From Planctomycetota bacterium (GTDB lineage Bacteria; Planctomycetota; Phycisphaerae; Sedimentisphaerales; Anaerobacaceae): a stretch of 11,734 bases of DNA. The translations under genes were made by a program, and so were the position numbers. Shown here piece by piece: positions 1 to 6,341 of the stretch. The notes below the pieces were generated by a model that was not told the origin of the DNA, ran no database searches, and saw only the letters and a program-made list of their open reading frames with translations. How positions within the stretch are numbered: position 1 is the first letter of the stretch; the number at the start of each line of letters is the position of its first letter. Location of the stretch: contig JABMRO010000390.1 of NCBI GenBank assembly GCA_013202635.1, positions 1-11,734 on the forward strand, written 5' to 3'.

Positions 1-120
1 ATAGTAAAGGTGCCAATATTTTGTAAGTTTATTCTTGACGGATATAGACAAATAGGGTTATTTATGAATGAGGGTGATGAAAGACGCCGAATTTGTCGGG
101 CTTTAATAGCTCGGAGGTGA
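1..120 (+). CDS. Possible C-terminal tail of an upstream gene (partial)
   Basis: Frame 1 is open from the first base of the window to a TGA at 118-120 (39 codons); the other two plus frames close within the first 25 bases. The predicted tail is basic, ending in an arginine-rich stretch (GDERRRICRALIARR). An open run of this length arises by chance fairly often, and no family can be recognised from so short a piece. It may simply be intergenic DNA. An internal ATG at 64 gives an 18-residue frame without a convincing ribosome binding site. Confidence 0.2.
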   Translation: MVKVPIFCKFILDGYRQIGLFMNEGDERRRICRALIARR

Positions 121-131
121 AGAGCTTTTTT
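108..131 (+). terminator. Weak hairpin followed by a T-run (possible terminator)
   Basis: AGCTC (108-112) and GAGCT (122-126) form a 5-base-pair stem with a 9-base loop, followed directly by a run of six T (126-131). The layout is that of an intrinsic terminator, but the stem is short. It overlaps the end of the open frame stopping at 120 and sits just before the first complete gene, where a terminator for an upstream unit would be expected. Confidence 0.3.
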
Positions 132-136
132 ATAAT
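131..136 (+). promoter_or_regulatory. Perfect -10 box upstream of the OmpA-like lipoprotein gene
   Basis: TATAAT at 131-136 matches the sigma-70 -10 consensus exactly and lies 48 bases upstream of the start codon at 184. No good -35 hexamer is found 16-18 bases upstream. A TTGACG at 35-40 is -35-like but has only a poor -10 partner. The box falls in an AT-rich stretch after the T-run, so chance occurrence is possible. Confidence 0.35.
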
Positions 137-183
137 AAGGATGTTCAGAGTAGTTTTGTCTTAAATCTTATGGAAAGGATTGA

Positions 184-963
184 ATGATGCGAACTGTCAA
201 ACTTTCATTGATTTTTCTTTTGTGTGTTTGTGTTTTTCTGGCGACCGGGTGCAGCTCGGAACTTCAGGACCTTCGAATTCAGAACGACACCCAGCGAGGA
301 CAAATAGCAAAGCTTGAGAGCGAGCTGCAAGTTGGCTCGCTGCAACTTGAGCAGTTGAGACGCCAACTTGCCTCGGCTCAGGGAAAAAGTGATATTAATA
401 TAGAGTCGCTGAAACAAGAGATAGCCGCCCTTGAGGAAGACTTAGCTAAAAAGCAAGAGCTGATTGCCTCGATGCAGGAAAAACTGCTTTTAGGCGGAGC
501 GGCACTGCCGGTGGAGCTGAGCGCAATGTTAGAGGACTTTGCTAAAGGGTCCGATATGGTAACGTACGATGCGAGCCGAGGGTTAGTAAAGTTCAAGAGC
601 GATTTGCTTTTTGAAAAGGGCAGTGACAAGGTACAGTCTTCGGCAATCCAGGCCGTCAAATTGCTTTGCGGGATTTTGAATTCCGAAGAGGCTAAGAAAT
701 TCGACGTTATCATAGCCGGGCACACGGATGATATTCCCATCGGTCGGCCTGAAACTCGTGCGAAGCATCCAACCAACTGGCACTTGTCTGCGCACAGGGC
801 GATATCGGTGCTGAACGTGATGGGCAGCAGCAAAATTGATTCTCAGCGGATGAGCGTACGAGGATTTGGTGAGTATCGGCCTTTTGTAGAAAATAAGCCC
901 AATAAAAAAGGTAATCCTCAAAACAGACGAGTCGAAATTTACATTGTTGCTAAGGGAGTATAA
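184..963 (+). CDS. OmpA/MotB-like peptidoglycan-binding lipoprotein with coiled coil
   Basis: An envelope lipoprotein of 259 residues, predicted to be lipid-anchored and to hold peptidoglycan through its C-terminal domain. Residues 1-22 are a signal peptide ending in a lipobox-like LATG before Cys23. Residues about 25-102 are rich in Leu, Glu, Gln and Lys with heptad character, so probably a coiled coil. Residues about 130-256 form an OmpA-like domain: GHTDD (179-183), the NWHLSAHRAISV block (198-209), GFGEYRP (227-233) and NRRVEI (247-252). By alignment with E. coli OmpA, Asp182 and Arg205 should contact diaminopimelate. The start follows a GGAAAGGA-type site at 172-179; a second ATG at 187 is also possible. 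The layout resembles the coiled-coil OmpA lipoproteins of planctomycetes and their relatives, but the exact cellular role is unknown. It lies 60 bases before ndk. Confidence 0.88.
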   Translation: MMRTVKLSLIFLLCVCVFLATGCSSELQDLRIQNDTQRGQIAKLESELQVGSLQLEQLRRQLASAQGKSDINIESLKQEIAALEEDLAKKQELIASMQEKLLLGGAALPVELSAMLEDFAKGSDMVTYDASRGLVKFKSDLLFEKGSDKVQSSAIQAVKLLCGILNSEEAKKFDVIIAGHTDDIPIGRPETRAKHPTNWHLSAHRAISVLNVMGSSKIDSQRMSVRGFGEYRPFVENKPNKKGNPQNRRVEIYIVAKGV

Positions 964-973
964 TTTTCAGGAC

Positions 974-1012
974 TTCGATTTGTGTTTTAAGATTCTGAGA
1001 CTGGAAATCGAA
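974..1012 (+). repeat. 8-bp perfect inverted repeat just upstream of ndk
   Basis: TTCGATTT (974-981) and AAATCGAA (1005-1012) are perfect inverse complements separated by 23 bases. The right arm ends 11 bases before the ndk start codon. It abuts the only Shine-Dalgarno-like bases (GGAAA around 1003-1007), so a hairpin in mRNA could cover the ribosome-binding region. It could also be an operator with widely spaced half-sites. No T-run follows that would make it a clear terminator. Confidence 0.4.
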
Positions 1013-1023
1013 AATATTTTTCA

Positions 1024-1485
1024 ATGGCTGAACGCACTTTAATTATCATCAAGCCGGACGCTGTGCAGCGGCATCTGATGGGTGAGATAATCGGACGGTT
1101 CGAAAAAAAAGGCCTTAAACTTGTAGCTGCGAAATTTTTGCAACTATCTGAAAAACAGGCTAATCAACTCTATTCGGCTCACCGCGAAAAAGCGTTTTTC
1201 AAACCTCTTGTAAAGTATATTTCTTCGGCCCCGATGCTTGTAATGGTCTGGGAAGCTGATGGTATTATAGATATGACCCGCAAGATGATGGGGGCGACTT
1301 TCGGTTACTATGCCGAGATGGGCACTATCAGGGGGGACTTCAGCAGTTCCGAAAGATACAATCTCATTCACGGTTCGGACAGCCCTGAATCCGCTCAGCA
1401 GGAAATCAAGTCATTTTTCACGCCGAATGAAATAGTAGATTACAAATTTACCGATGCGCACTGGCTCTACGGCAAAAGCACCTAA
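1024..1485 (+). CDS. ndk: Nucleoside diphosphate kinase
   Basis: Transfers the gamma-phosphate of ATP to nucleoside diphosphates through a phosphohistidine intermediate, keeping cytoplasmic NTP and dNTP pools balanced. The 153 residues match the usual 140-155 of the bacterial family. The N-terminus carries the ERTLIIIKPDAV block with Lys10. Further family residues are Tyr50, Arg86, Thr92, the GTIRGDF block (100-106) and Asn113. The active-site signature NLIHGSDS (113-120) supplies His116, the phosphorylated residue. The ATG at 1024 gives the canonical N-terminus, but its ribosome binding site is weak: a GGAAA about 16 bases upstream, inside the inverted repeat at 974-1012. It is 60 bases downstream of the OmpA-like gene and may be co-transcribed with it. 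No functional link to the sugar cluster is apparent. Confidence 0.97.
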   Translation: MAERTLIIIKPDAVQRHLMGEIIGRFEKKGLKLVAAKFLQLSEKQANQLYSAHREKAFFKPLVKYISSAPMLVMVWEADGIIDMTRKMMGATFGYYAEMGTIRGDFSSSERYNLIHGSDSPESAQQEIKSFFTPNEIVDYKFTDAHWLYGKST

Positions 1486-1640
1486 GCCAGAGAAATAAAC
1501 TCCTTTCTAATTTTGGGGGGAAGGTTTCCGGCGCGAGATGATGAACTGTGGGGCGCAAAGAATCTATAGTTCACTGCGTGCGTCCTCGATGCTAAAATTT
1601 CCCAGATAATCCTTGATTAAACCACGTATTAATAGTAGAA

Positions 1641-1668
1641 TTCTTGTTTTGCTCTAAAATAATATAAA
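1641..1668 (+). promoter_or_regulatory. Weak promoter candidate before the DUF6807-DUF1080 gene
   Basis: In the 213-base gap after ndk, an AT-rich segment contains TATAAA (1663-1668), a good -10-like hexamer 31 bases before the start codon. A poor -35 (TTCTTG, 1641-1646) lies at 16-base spacing. The rest of the gap (1486-1640) holds no recognisable gene. It contains an inverted repeat TGAACT (1542-1547) / AGTTCA (1568-1573) with a 20-base loop, of doubtful meaning. Confidence 0.25.
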
Positions 1669-1698
1669 CAAACCGCCTGAACCGAAAGGAGGGCAACG

Positions 1699-3573
1699 AT
1701 GCAAAAGCCCATCTCAACACTGATATGCTTGATTTTTCTTTTGACCTTTTCCTTGTTACCGTTTCGGTCGACCGCTTACGGTGAGCCGCTGGCCAGGTTC
1801 ACTGTCGAGACGGGCGATTACATGCGCTTTGGTACACCAGTGTCGCTGGATCTCACGGGTGTACCGGTGGGCTTTCCGACGGATAAGATTCGCTTAATCG
1901 AAATCAAAGGTTCCAAGCGGATTCTCATTCCGTCGCAGCTCGAACCGGGCTCACCGCCGCGATTGTGGTGGATCCTTTTAGGGAAAACGCAAGCGGCAAG
2001 TAAAATCACCTACGAAATTGAGCGTGTTAAAGAGCTAGGGCTTATACTTGATGTGACCTACGAGAACGCGCCGTACGTCCGGGCGGTGAAGAACGATTCC
2101 TTCTTGCAGATACAAACACATGGACCGAGCGGTATCCATAAGATTTTAAGGTACCATCACGCGATTGTTCCGGCGCCGGAAGGGCAGAGCAAGCTATACG
2201 ACCGCAGCGCGTTTATCCATCCGCTGTGGTCGCCTTCGGGATCGGTGTTGACGAACATCCATCCGCCGGACCATTATCACCACGTCGGCATATGGATGCC
2301 CTGGACCAAAACCAAATTCGAAGGTAAGGAAGTTGATTTCTGGAATCTTGGCTCAGGTCAGGGGACGGTTCGTTTCAAAAAGTTCCTCTCGACGTCAAGC
2401 GGAATCATCTTCGGTGGCTTTCAGGCCGAGCACGATCACGTGGCGCTGAATACCGATGCTGGCGAGAAAGTCGTTCTTAAAGAGATATGGGAGGTCCGTG
2501 CTTATAATTTCGGCGGCGGACACTGGCTTTGGGATTTCGTCTCGACTCAGCGCTGCGTGGCGGACAGCCCCTTGCTGCTCGAGGAGTATCGCTACGGCGG
2601 CTTCGGCTTCCGCGCCACCGCTGACTGGAAGGGCGAGACCGCAGCTTATCTGACCAGTGAGGGCAAGACCCGCAAGGACGGCCATGCCACGCGAGCCCGA
2701 TGGTGCGACACGTCGGGCGTCACCGACGGAAAATGGAAGGGTGTGACGTTCTTCAGCCATCCGCAGAACTTCCGGCATCCAGAACCGATGCGAATCTGGC
2801 CGGGATTCGAGCAGGAAGTGTTCTTCAACTGGGTGCCCGTGCAGGCGGGGGACTTCGAGCTGAAGCCCGGCGAGGATCATGTGTTCCGGTATCGCCAATA
2901 CGTGCACGAGGGCAAGATCGACATCGAGCGAACCGAGCAAGTCTGGAACGACTATGCCCATCCGCCGAAGGTTGACGTTGAGACGGTACGGCCCGGCGAC
3001 GCGATCATCCTTTTTGACGGTGAAGATTTCTCGCATTGGACGACCGGTGGCGACAAAGACGTCGGCTGGAAAATCGTCGACGGAGCGATGAAGATTACAC
3101 CCAAAAGCGGCAACATAATGACGAAGCGTAACTTCCGGGATTTCAAAATGCACATCGAGTTCAAGACGCCGCAGTTGCCTCCGAACGTTAAGGGGCAGGG
3201 TCGGGGAAACAGCGGAATCTATATACAGCGCCGCTATGAGCTGCAAATTCTCGACTCCTACGGTCTGGAACCGAAGAAAAATGAATGCGGGTCGCTTTAT
3301 AAGTTTAGAGCGCCGGACAAGAATGTCTGCAGGATGCCGGGCAGGTGGCAGAGTTACGATATTATCTTTCATGCCGCAAGGTTTGATGGTAACAGGAAGA
3401 CAGAGAAAGCCCGTATTACCGTATGGCATAACGGTGTTTTAATTCATGATGATGTTAAACTGGATAATAAAACCGGTGCCGGACGGCCTGAAGGGCTGGA
3501 ACCCGGCCCCATTCTTTTACAGGACCACGGCAACGAGGTGTTGTTCCGCAACATCTGGATAGTGCCACTGTAG
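1699..3573 (+). CDS. Exported DUF6807 (PmoA-like) - DUF1080 (3-keto-disaccharide hydrolase/lyase) fusion
   Basis: A two-domain exported protein of 624 residues, probably acting on oxidised (3-keto) glycosides outside the cytoplasm. Residues 1-28 are a Sec signal peptide with a hydrophobic core and likely cleavage after AYG. Residues about 30-420 match DUF6807, a family named 'PmoA' without demonstrated methane chemistry; its histidine-rich signature is HPPDHYHHVGIW (188-199). Residues about 434-624 are a DUF1080 concanavalin-like domain (3-keto-disaccharide hydrolase family): LFDGEDFSHW (438-447), RGNSGIYIQ (502-510), YELQILDS (513-520), GRWQSYDI (548-555) and LLQDHGNEVLFRNIW (606-620). Characterised DUF1080 enzymes cleave 3-keto-glycosides. 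The start is fixed by a strong AAAGGAGGG (1685-1693). The DUF6807 half is markedly GC-richer than the C-terminal half. The role of DUF6807 is unknown; it may bind carbohydrate or be catalytic. Confidence 0.88.
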   Translation: MQKPISTLICLIFLLTFSLLPFRSTAYGEPLARFTVETGDYMRFGTPVSLDLTGVPVGFPTDKIRLIEIKGSKRILIPSQLEPGSPPRLWWILLGKTQAASKITYEIERVKELGLILDVTYENAPYVRAVKNDSFLQIQTHGPSGIHKILRYHHAIVPAPEGQSKLYDRSAFIHPLWSPSGSVLTNIHPPDHYHHVGIWMPWTKTKFEGKEVDFWNLGSGQGTVRFKKFLSTSSGIIFGGFQAEHDHVALNTDAGEKVVLKEIWEVRAYNFGGGHWLWDFVSTQRCVADSPLLLEEYRYGGFGFRATADWKGETAAYLTSEGKTRKDGHATRARWCDTSGVTDGKWKGVTFFSHPQNFRHPEPMRIWPGFEQEVFFNWVPVQAGDFELKPGEDHVFRYRQYVHEGKIDIERTEQVWNDYAHPPKVDVETVRPGDAIILFDGEDFSHWTTGGDKDVGWKIVDGAMKITPKSGNIMTKRNFRDFKMHIEFKTPQLPPNVKGQGRGNSGIYIQRRYELQILDSYGLEPKKNECGSLYKFRAPDKNVCRMPGRWQSYDIIFHAARFDGNRKTEKARITVWHNGVLIHDDVKLDNKTGAGRPEGLEPGPILLQDHGNEVLFRNIWIVPL

Positions 3574-3878
3574 GTTTGATAAAGTTACGATTGCCGTTTT
3601 GATTCTGGCATTAAATAGCAGATTGATATATAAGAAGTGGAAGAAAATTTGAATTGCTTATCAACTTCTGAAGGTTATAATGTAACAATGATTTTAACTT
3701 GTTGCCAAGGGAAGGCAGCCTGTTGAGTGTAAGTTCTTTTATTAAATACGGTTATATTGGTTTTGTAATCTAACTGGAGGAATTTGCAATAGAATAATGC
3801 TTGTATGTAGTTTTTCTCGATAGTAAGAAATAATTTTACGGAAAGCTTGAAGACAATTTTTTATAAGGAGAATTAGAA
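3574..3878. other. 305-base non-coding gap between the fusion gene and the TIM-barrel gene
   Basis: This AT-rich stretch has no open frame of useful size on either strand. It holds a good promoter candidate (3654-3681). A short inverted repeat TGCC/GGCA lies at 3703-3717. A Shine-Dalgarno-like GGAGGAA at 3777-3783 has no frame after it: the only start-like codon in range is a TTG that stops after two codons. I see no convincing terminator. With a promoter at its 5' side, the untranslated leader of the TIM-barrel gene would be about 190 bases, long enough for a regulatory RNA element, but I recognise no known riboswitch. Confidence 0.5.
3654..3681 (+). promoter_or_regulatory. Sigma-70-type promoter candidate (TTGCTT-16-TATAAT)
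   Basis: TTGCTT (3654-3659) and a perfect TATAAT (3676-3681) are 16 bases apart. This is the best promoter-like pair in the window. It would drive the TIM-barrel gene and the oxidoreductases behind it independently of the DUF6807-DUF1080 gene. The same TTGCTTAT octamer followed by TATAAT recurs upstream of the second oxidoreductase. Confidence 0.5.
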
Positions 3879-4880
3879 ATGGCAAGACCTGTAACTCTTT
3901 TCACGGGCCAGTGGGCGGATTTGCCGCTGGAAGAATTAGCTAAAAAAGCAGCAGGCTGGGGTTATGACGGTGTGGAACTGGCTTGCTGGGGCGACCACTT
4001 CGAGGTGGACAAGGCCCTGGAGGATGACGGCTACTGCAAGGCCAAGCGAGATATGCTGAAAAAGCTGGGCCTTGAAGTTTATGCGATATCGACACATTTG
4101 AATGGACAGGCGATATGCGATAACATCGATGATCGTCATAAGGCGATTTTAGCACCGGAGGTATGGGGCGATGGTGAGCCTGAGGGTGTCAAGAAGCGTG
4201 CGGCGGAGGAAGTCATCAAAGCAGCCAAGGCAGCCAAGAAATTGGGTATCAAGGTTGTTAACGGCTTTACGGGCAGTTCGATATGGCACATGCTTTATTC
4301 GTTCCCGCCGGTTACGCAGGATATGATTCAGGCCGGTTACGATGATTTTGCCAAGCGATTCACGCCAATCCTCGATGAATTCAAGAAACTGGGCATTAAG
4401 TTCGGTCTTGAAGTGCATCCGACAGAAATAGCTTTTGATATTGTCTCAGCCGAGCGTGCCATCGAAGCGGTCGATGGGCACGAGTGTTTCGGCTTCAATT
4501 ATGATCCCAGCCATCTTGGTTACCAGGGTGTTGATTACGTTAAATTTATCCGCACTTTCGGGGACCGTATATATCACGCCCATATGAAGGACGTATGGTG
4601 GGGACATGGGGACGGTACTGTTGGAGTATTCGGCGGTCATACCGAGTTCGCAGACCCGCGCCGCTATTGGGACTTCCGCTCAATCGGTCACGGTGACATT
4701 AATTTCGAGGAAATCATCGTAGCGCTTAACGATGTTGGCTACCAGGGTCCACTCTCGGTCGAGTGGGAAGACAGCCGGATGGACCGTGAGCACGGTGCAG
4801 CAGAGGCCTGTGAGTTCTTCAAAAAGGCCGACTTCAAGCCGTCGCAGGTTGCCTTTGATGCGGCGTTCGAGAAGAAATAG
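3879..4880 (+). CDS. Sugar phosphate isomerase/epimerase-like TIM-barrel protein (AP endonuclease 2 family)
   Basis: A 333-residue xylose-isomerase-like TIM barrel, a fold that carries out metal-dependent isomerisation, epimerisation or hydration of keto-sugars and inosose. Predicted metal-ligand segments are LEVHP (177-181, Glu178), NYDPSHLGYQ (207-216, Asp209 and His212), HAHMKD (233-238, His235) and SVEWEDS (293-299, Glu295). The IGHGDINF block (269-276) is the family's phosphate/substrate loop position. There is no signal peptide or Tat motif, so it should be cytoplasmic, unlike every other protein in the cluster. The start is supported by AAGGAG (3865-3870) 8 bases upstream. The next gene begins 20 bases after its stop, so the two are almost surely one transcript. 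Relatives of this fold act as hydratases or isomerases after DUF1080-type cleavage of 3-keto-glycosides. The precise substrate cannot be read from sequence. Confidence 0.88.
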   Translation: MARPVTLFTGQWADLPLEELAKKAAGWGYDGVELACWGDHFEVDKALEDDGYCKAKRDMLKKLGLEVYAISTHLNGQAICDNIDDRHKAILAPEVWGDGEPEGVKKRAAEEVIKAAKAAKKLGIKVVNGFTGSSIWHMLYSFPPVTQDMIQAGYDDFAKRFTPILDEFKKLGIKFGLEVHPTEIAFDIVSAERAIEAVDGHECFGFNYDPSHLGYQGVDYVKFIRTFGDRIYHAHMKDVWWGHGDGTVGVFGGHTEFADPRRYWDFRSIGHGDINFEEIIVALNDVGYQGPLSVEWEDSRMDREHGAAEACEFFKKADFKPSQVAFDAAFEKK

Positions 4881-4900
4881 CAGTAACAGAAAGGTTGATT

Positions 4901-6217
4901 ATGGCTGACAGAAACGCATTGGGCCGGCGAGAGTTCTTAAAAAGGGCCGCCGGCGCCGCTGTGGGGGTGGTGGGGTTTCCATATATTGTTTCTTCGTCGG
5001 CTTTGGGTAAGTCCGACAATGTACCGCCGAGCGAACGAATTACTATGGGCTGCATCGGTGTAGGCTGGCAGGGCGGCAGCAATATGAACTCATTCCTTCG
5101 GGAAAAAGATTGTCAAATTGTTGCCATCTGCGATGTGGACAAAAACCATCTTCAAAGCGCTGTCAATCGAGTCAACGGTCAATACAAAAACAAAGACTGT
5201 GCGGCTTATGCGGATTATCGAGAACTGTTGGCGCGCGATGATATCGACTCGGTATCGCTTGGTCTGCCCGACCATTGGCATGCGGTTCCGGCTATAGAAG
5301 CTACTAAGTCCGGCAAGGACATTTTCGGCGAAAAGCCCCTCTCGCATGATTTGCGGCAGGGCCGAGCTATGTGTGATGCTGTCAAGCGATACAGCCGGAT
5401 ATGGCAGACGGGCAGTTGGCAGCGTTCGCAGGCCAACTTTCGTTTTGCCTGTGAGCTGGTTCGCAATGGCCGTATCGGCAAGGTACATACCGTTGAAGTG
5501 GGGCTGCCTTCAGGCCACAGCGACTTTGGCAATACCAAGGGGCAGGAAGGGATTTGTCCTCCGCCTAAAGATCTGGACTATAACTTCTGGCTTGGCCCTG
5601 CGTCATACGGGCCGTATTGTCCGGCACGTGTACACAAGAACTGGCGATGGGTACTCGACCATGGAGGCGGCCAGTTGATGGACTGGGTCGGGCATCACGT
5701 TGATATCGCCCACTGGGGTATGGGCATGGACTATGGCGGGCTTTACGAGATAGAAGGTTCCGGGGAATATCCGAAAGAAGGTTTGTGGAACAGCCCGACA
5801 AAGTATCGTTTGACGGCGAAATATCCTGGCGAGATTACGATGGTTATCGCCGGCGGCCACAGCGACATTCGCGGCGGGACAAAGTGGATAGGCAAAGACG
5901 GATGGGTCTGGGTTAATCGTGGCAATATAAATGCGCAGAACAAAATGCTGCTTGAAGAGAAGTTCGGTCCTGATGAGATACATCTGTTTCATTCGCCGGG
6001 CCACTGGCGAAACTTCCTTGATTGCGTCAAGAGTCGCAAGACTACTCTAACGCCTTGCGAGGTTGCACACCGCTCGGCGACGCCGGGCCACCTGGGGCAG
6101 ATTGCCATGCTGCTGGGGCGCAAGATACGCTTTAACCCCCAAACCGAAGAAATACTTGATGACCAGACAGCAACGAGTTTGCTCGGAAAATCAATGCGCA
6201 GTCCGTGGCACTTGTGA
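4901..6217 (+). CDS. Tat-exported Gfo/Idh/MocA family oxidoreductase (copy 1)
   Basis: An NAD(P)-dependent sugar or inositol dehydrogenase-type protein of 438 residues, predicted to be folded with cofactor and exported by Tat. The twin-arginine motif is GRREFLK (8-14), followed by a hydrophobic stretch and likely cleavage after SSSALG (36). The Rossmann domain begins at about 46 with GVGWQG (53-58). The EKP motif gives catalytic Lys145, and DWVGHHVDIAH (261-271) supplies the Asp261/His265 pair seen in inositol dehydrogenases. The C-terminus ends in MRSPWHL, typical of the bacterial-type C-terminal domain of planctomycete members. The ATG at 4901 is preferred over an in-frame TTG at 4895 because AGAAAGG (4888-4894) lies at the right distance. 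It sits 20 bases after the TIM-barrel gene. It most closely resembles copy 3. A 3-dehydrogenase role on glycosides is inferred from context. Confidence 0.9.
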   Translation: MADRNALGRREFLKRAAGAAVGVVGFPYIVSSSALGKSDNVPPSERITMGCIGVGWQGGSNMNSFLREKDCQIVAICDVDKNHLQSAVNRVNGQYKNKDCAAYADYRELLARDDIDSVSLGLPDHWHAVPAIEATKSGKDIFGEKPLSHDLRQGRAMCDAVKRYSRIWQTGSWQRSQANFRFACELVRNGRIGKVHTVEVGLPSGHSDFGNTKGQEGICPPPKDLDYNFWLGPASYGPYCPARVHKNWRWVLDHGGGQLMDWVGHHVDIAHWGMGMDYGGLYEIEGSGEYPKEGLWNSPTKYRLTAKYPGEITMVIAGGHSDIRGGTKWIGKDGWVWVNRGNINAQNKMLLEEKFGPDEIHLFHSPGHWRNFLDCVKSRKTTLTPCEVAHRSATPGHLGQIAMLLGRKIRFNPQTEEILDDQTATSLLGKSMRSPWHL

Positions 6218-6251
6218 AATTACTTTTTGATTATTGAAATGAGTAAACTCG

Positions 6252-6282
6252 TTGCTTATTTAATTTGATATGATTTTATAAT
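6252..6282 (+). promoter_or_regulatory. Promoter candidate before oxidoreductase copy 2 (TTGCTT-19-TATAAT)
   Basis: The 124-base gap between copies 1 and 2 holds TTGCTT (6252-6257) and a perfect TATAAT (6277-6282) at 19-base spacing. That spacing is long for sigma-70 but tolerable. The -35 and its two following bases (TTGCTTAT) are the same as in the candidate at 3654. It would allow copies 2 and 3 and the genes behind them to be expressed apart from copy 1. The gap is AT-rich, so chance is not excluded. Confidence 0.35.
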
Positions 6283-6341
6283 TTTTTGGCAGGAAGGTTG
6301 AGAATCAGTTGCCATTTGATTGCGAAGCATGAGGAGTTTTT

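Noticed and set aside
35..64. TTGACG as a -35 box for the first gene
   Set aside because: The hexamer is good, but the sequences 16-18 bases downstream (TTATTT or TATTTA) match the -10 consensus poorly, and the region may be coding.
2395..3429. A 344-codon open frame on the minus strand opposite the DUF6807-DUF1080 gene
   Set aside because: It lies wholly inside a plus-strand gene with clear domain signatures and a strong ribosome binding site. The long antisense frame is explained by high GC in this stretch, and its translation shows no recognisable domain.
1699..3573. Reading the N-terminal domain as a methane monooxygenase subunit because of the 'PmoA' family name
   Set aside because: The domain is soluble and exported with no set of membrane helices as in true PmoA, and it is fused to a sugar-related domain; the family name is not evidence of methane oxidation.
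3594..3613. TGCC/GGCA stem after the DUF6807-DUF1080 gene as a terminator
   Set aside because: Only four base pairs and no T-run follow, so it does not qualify as an intrinsic terminator.
4895..4900. TTG start for oxidoreductase copy 1
   Set aside because: It lies directly on the Shine-Dalgarno-like AAGG, leaving no spacing. The ATG at 4901 is properly placed and gives the Tat motif its usual position.
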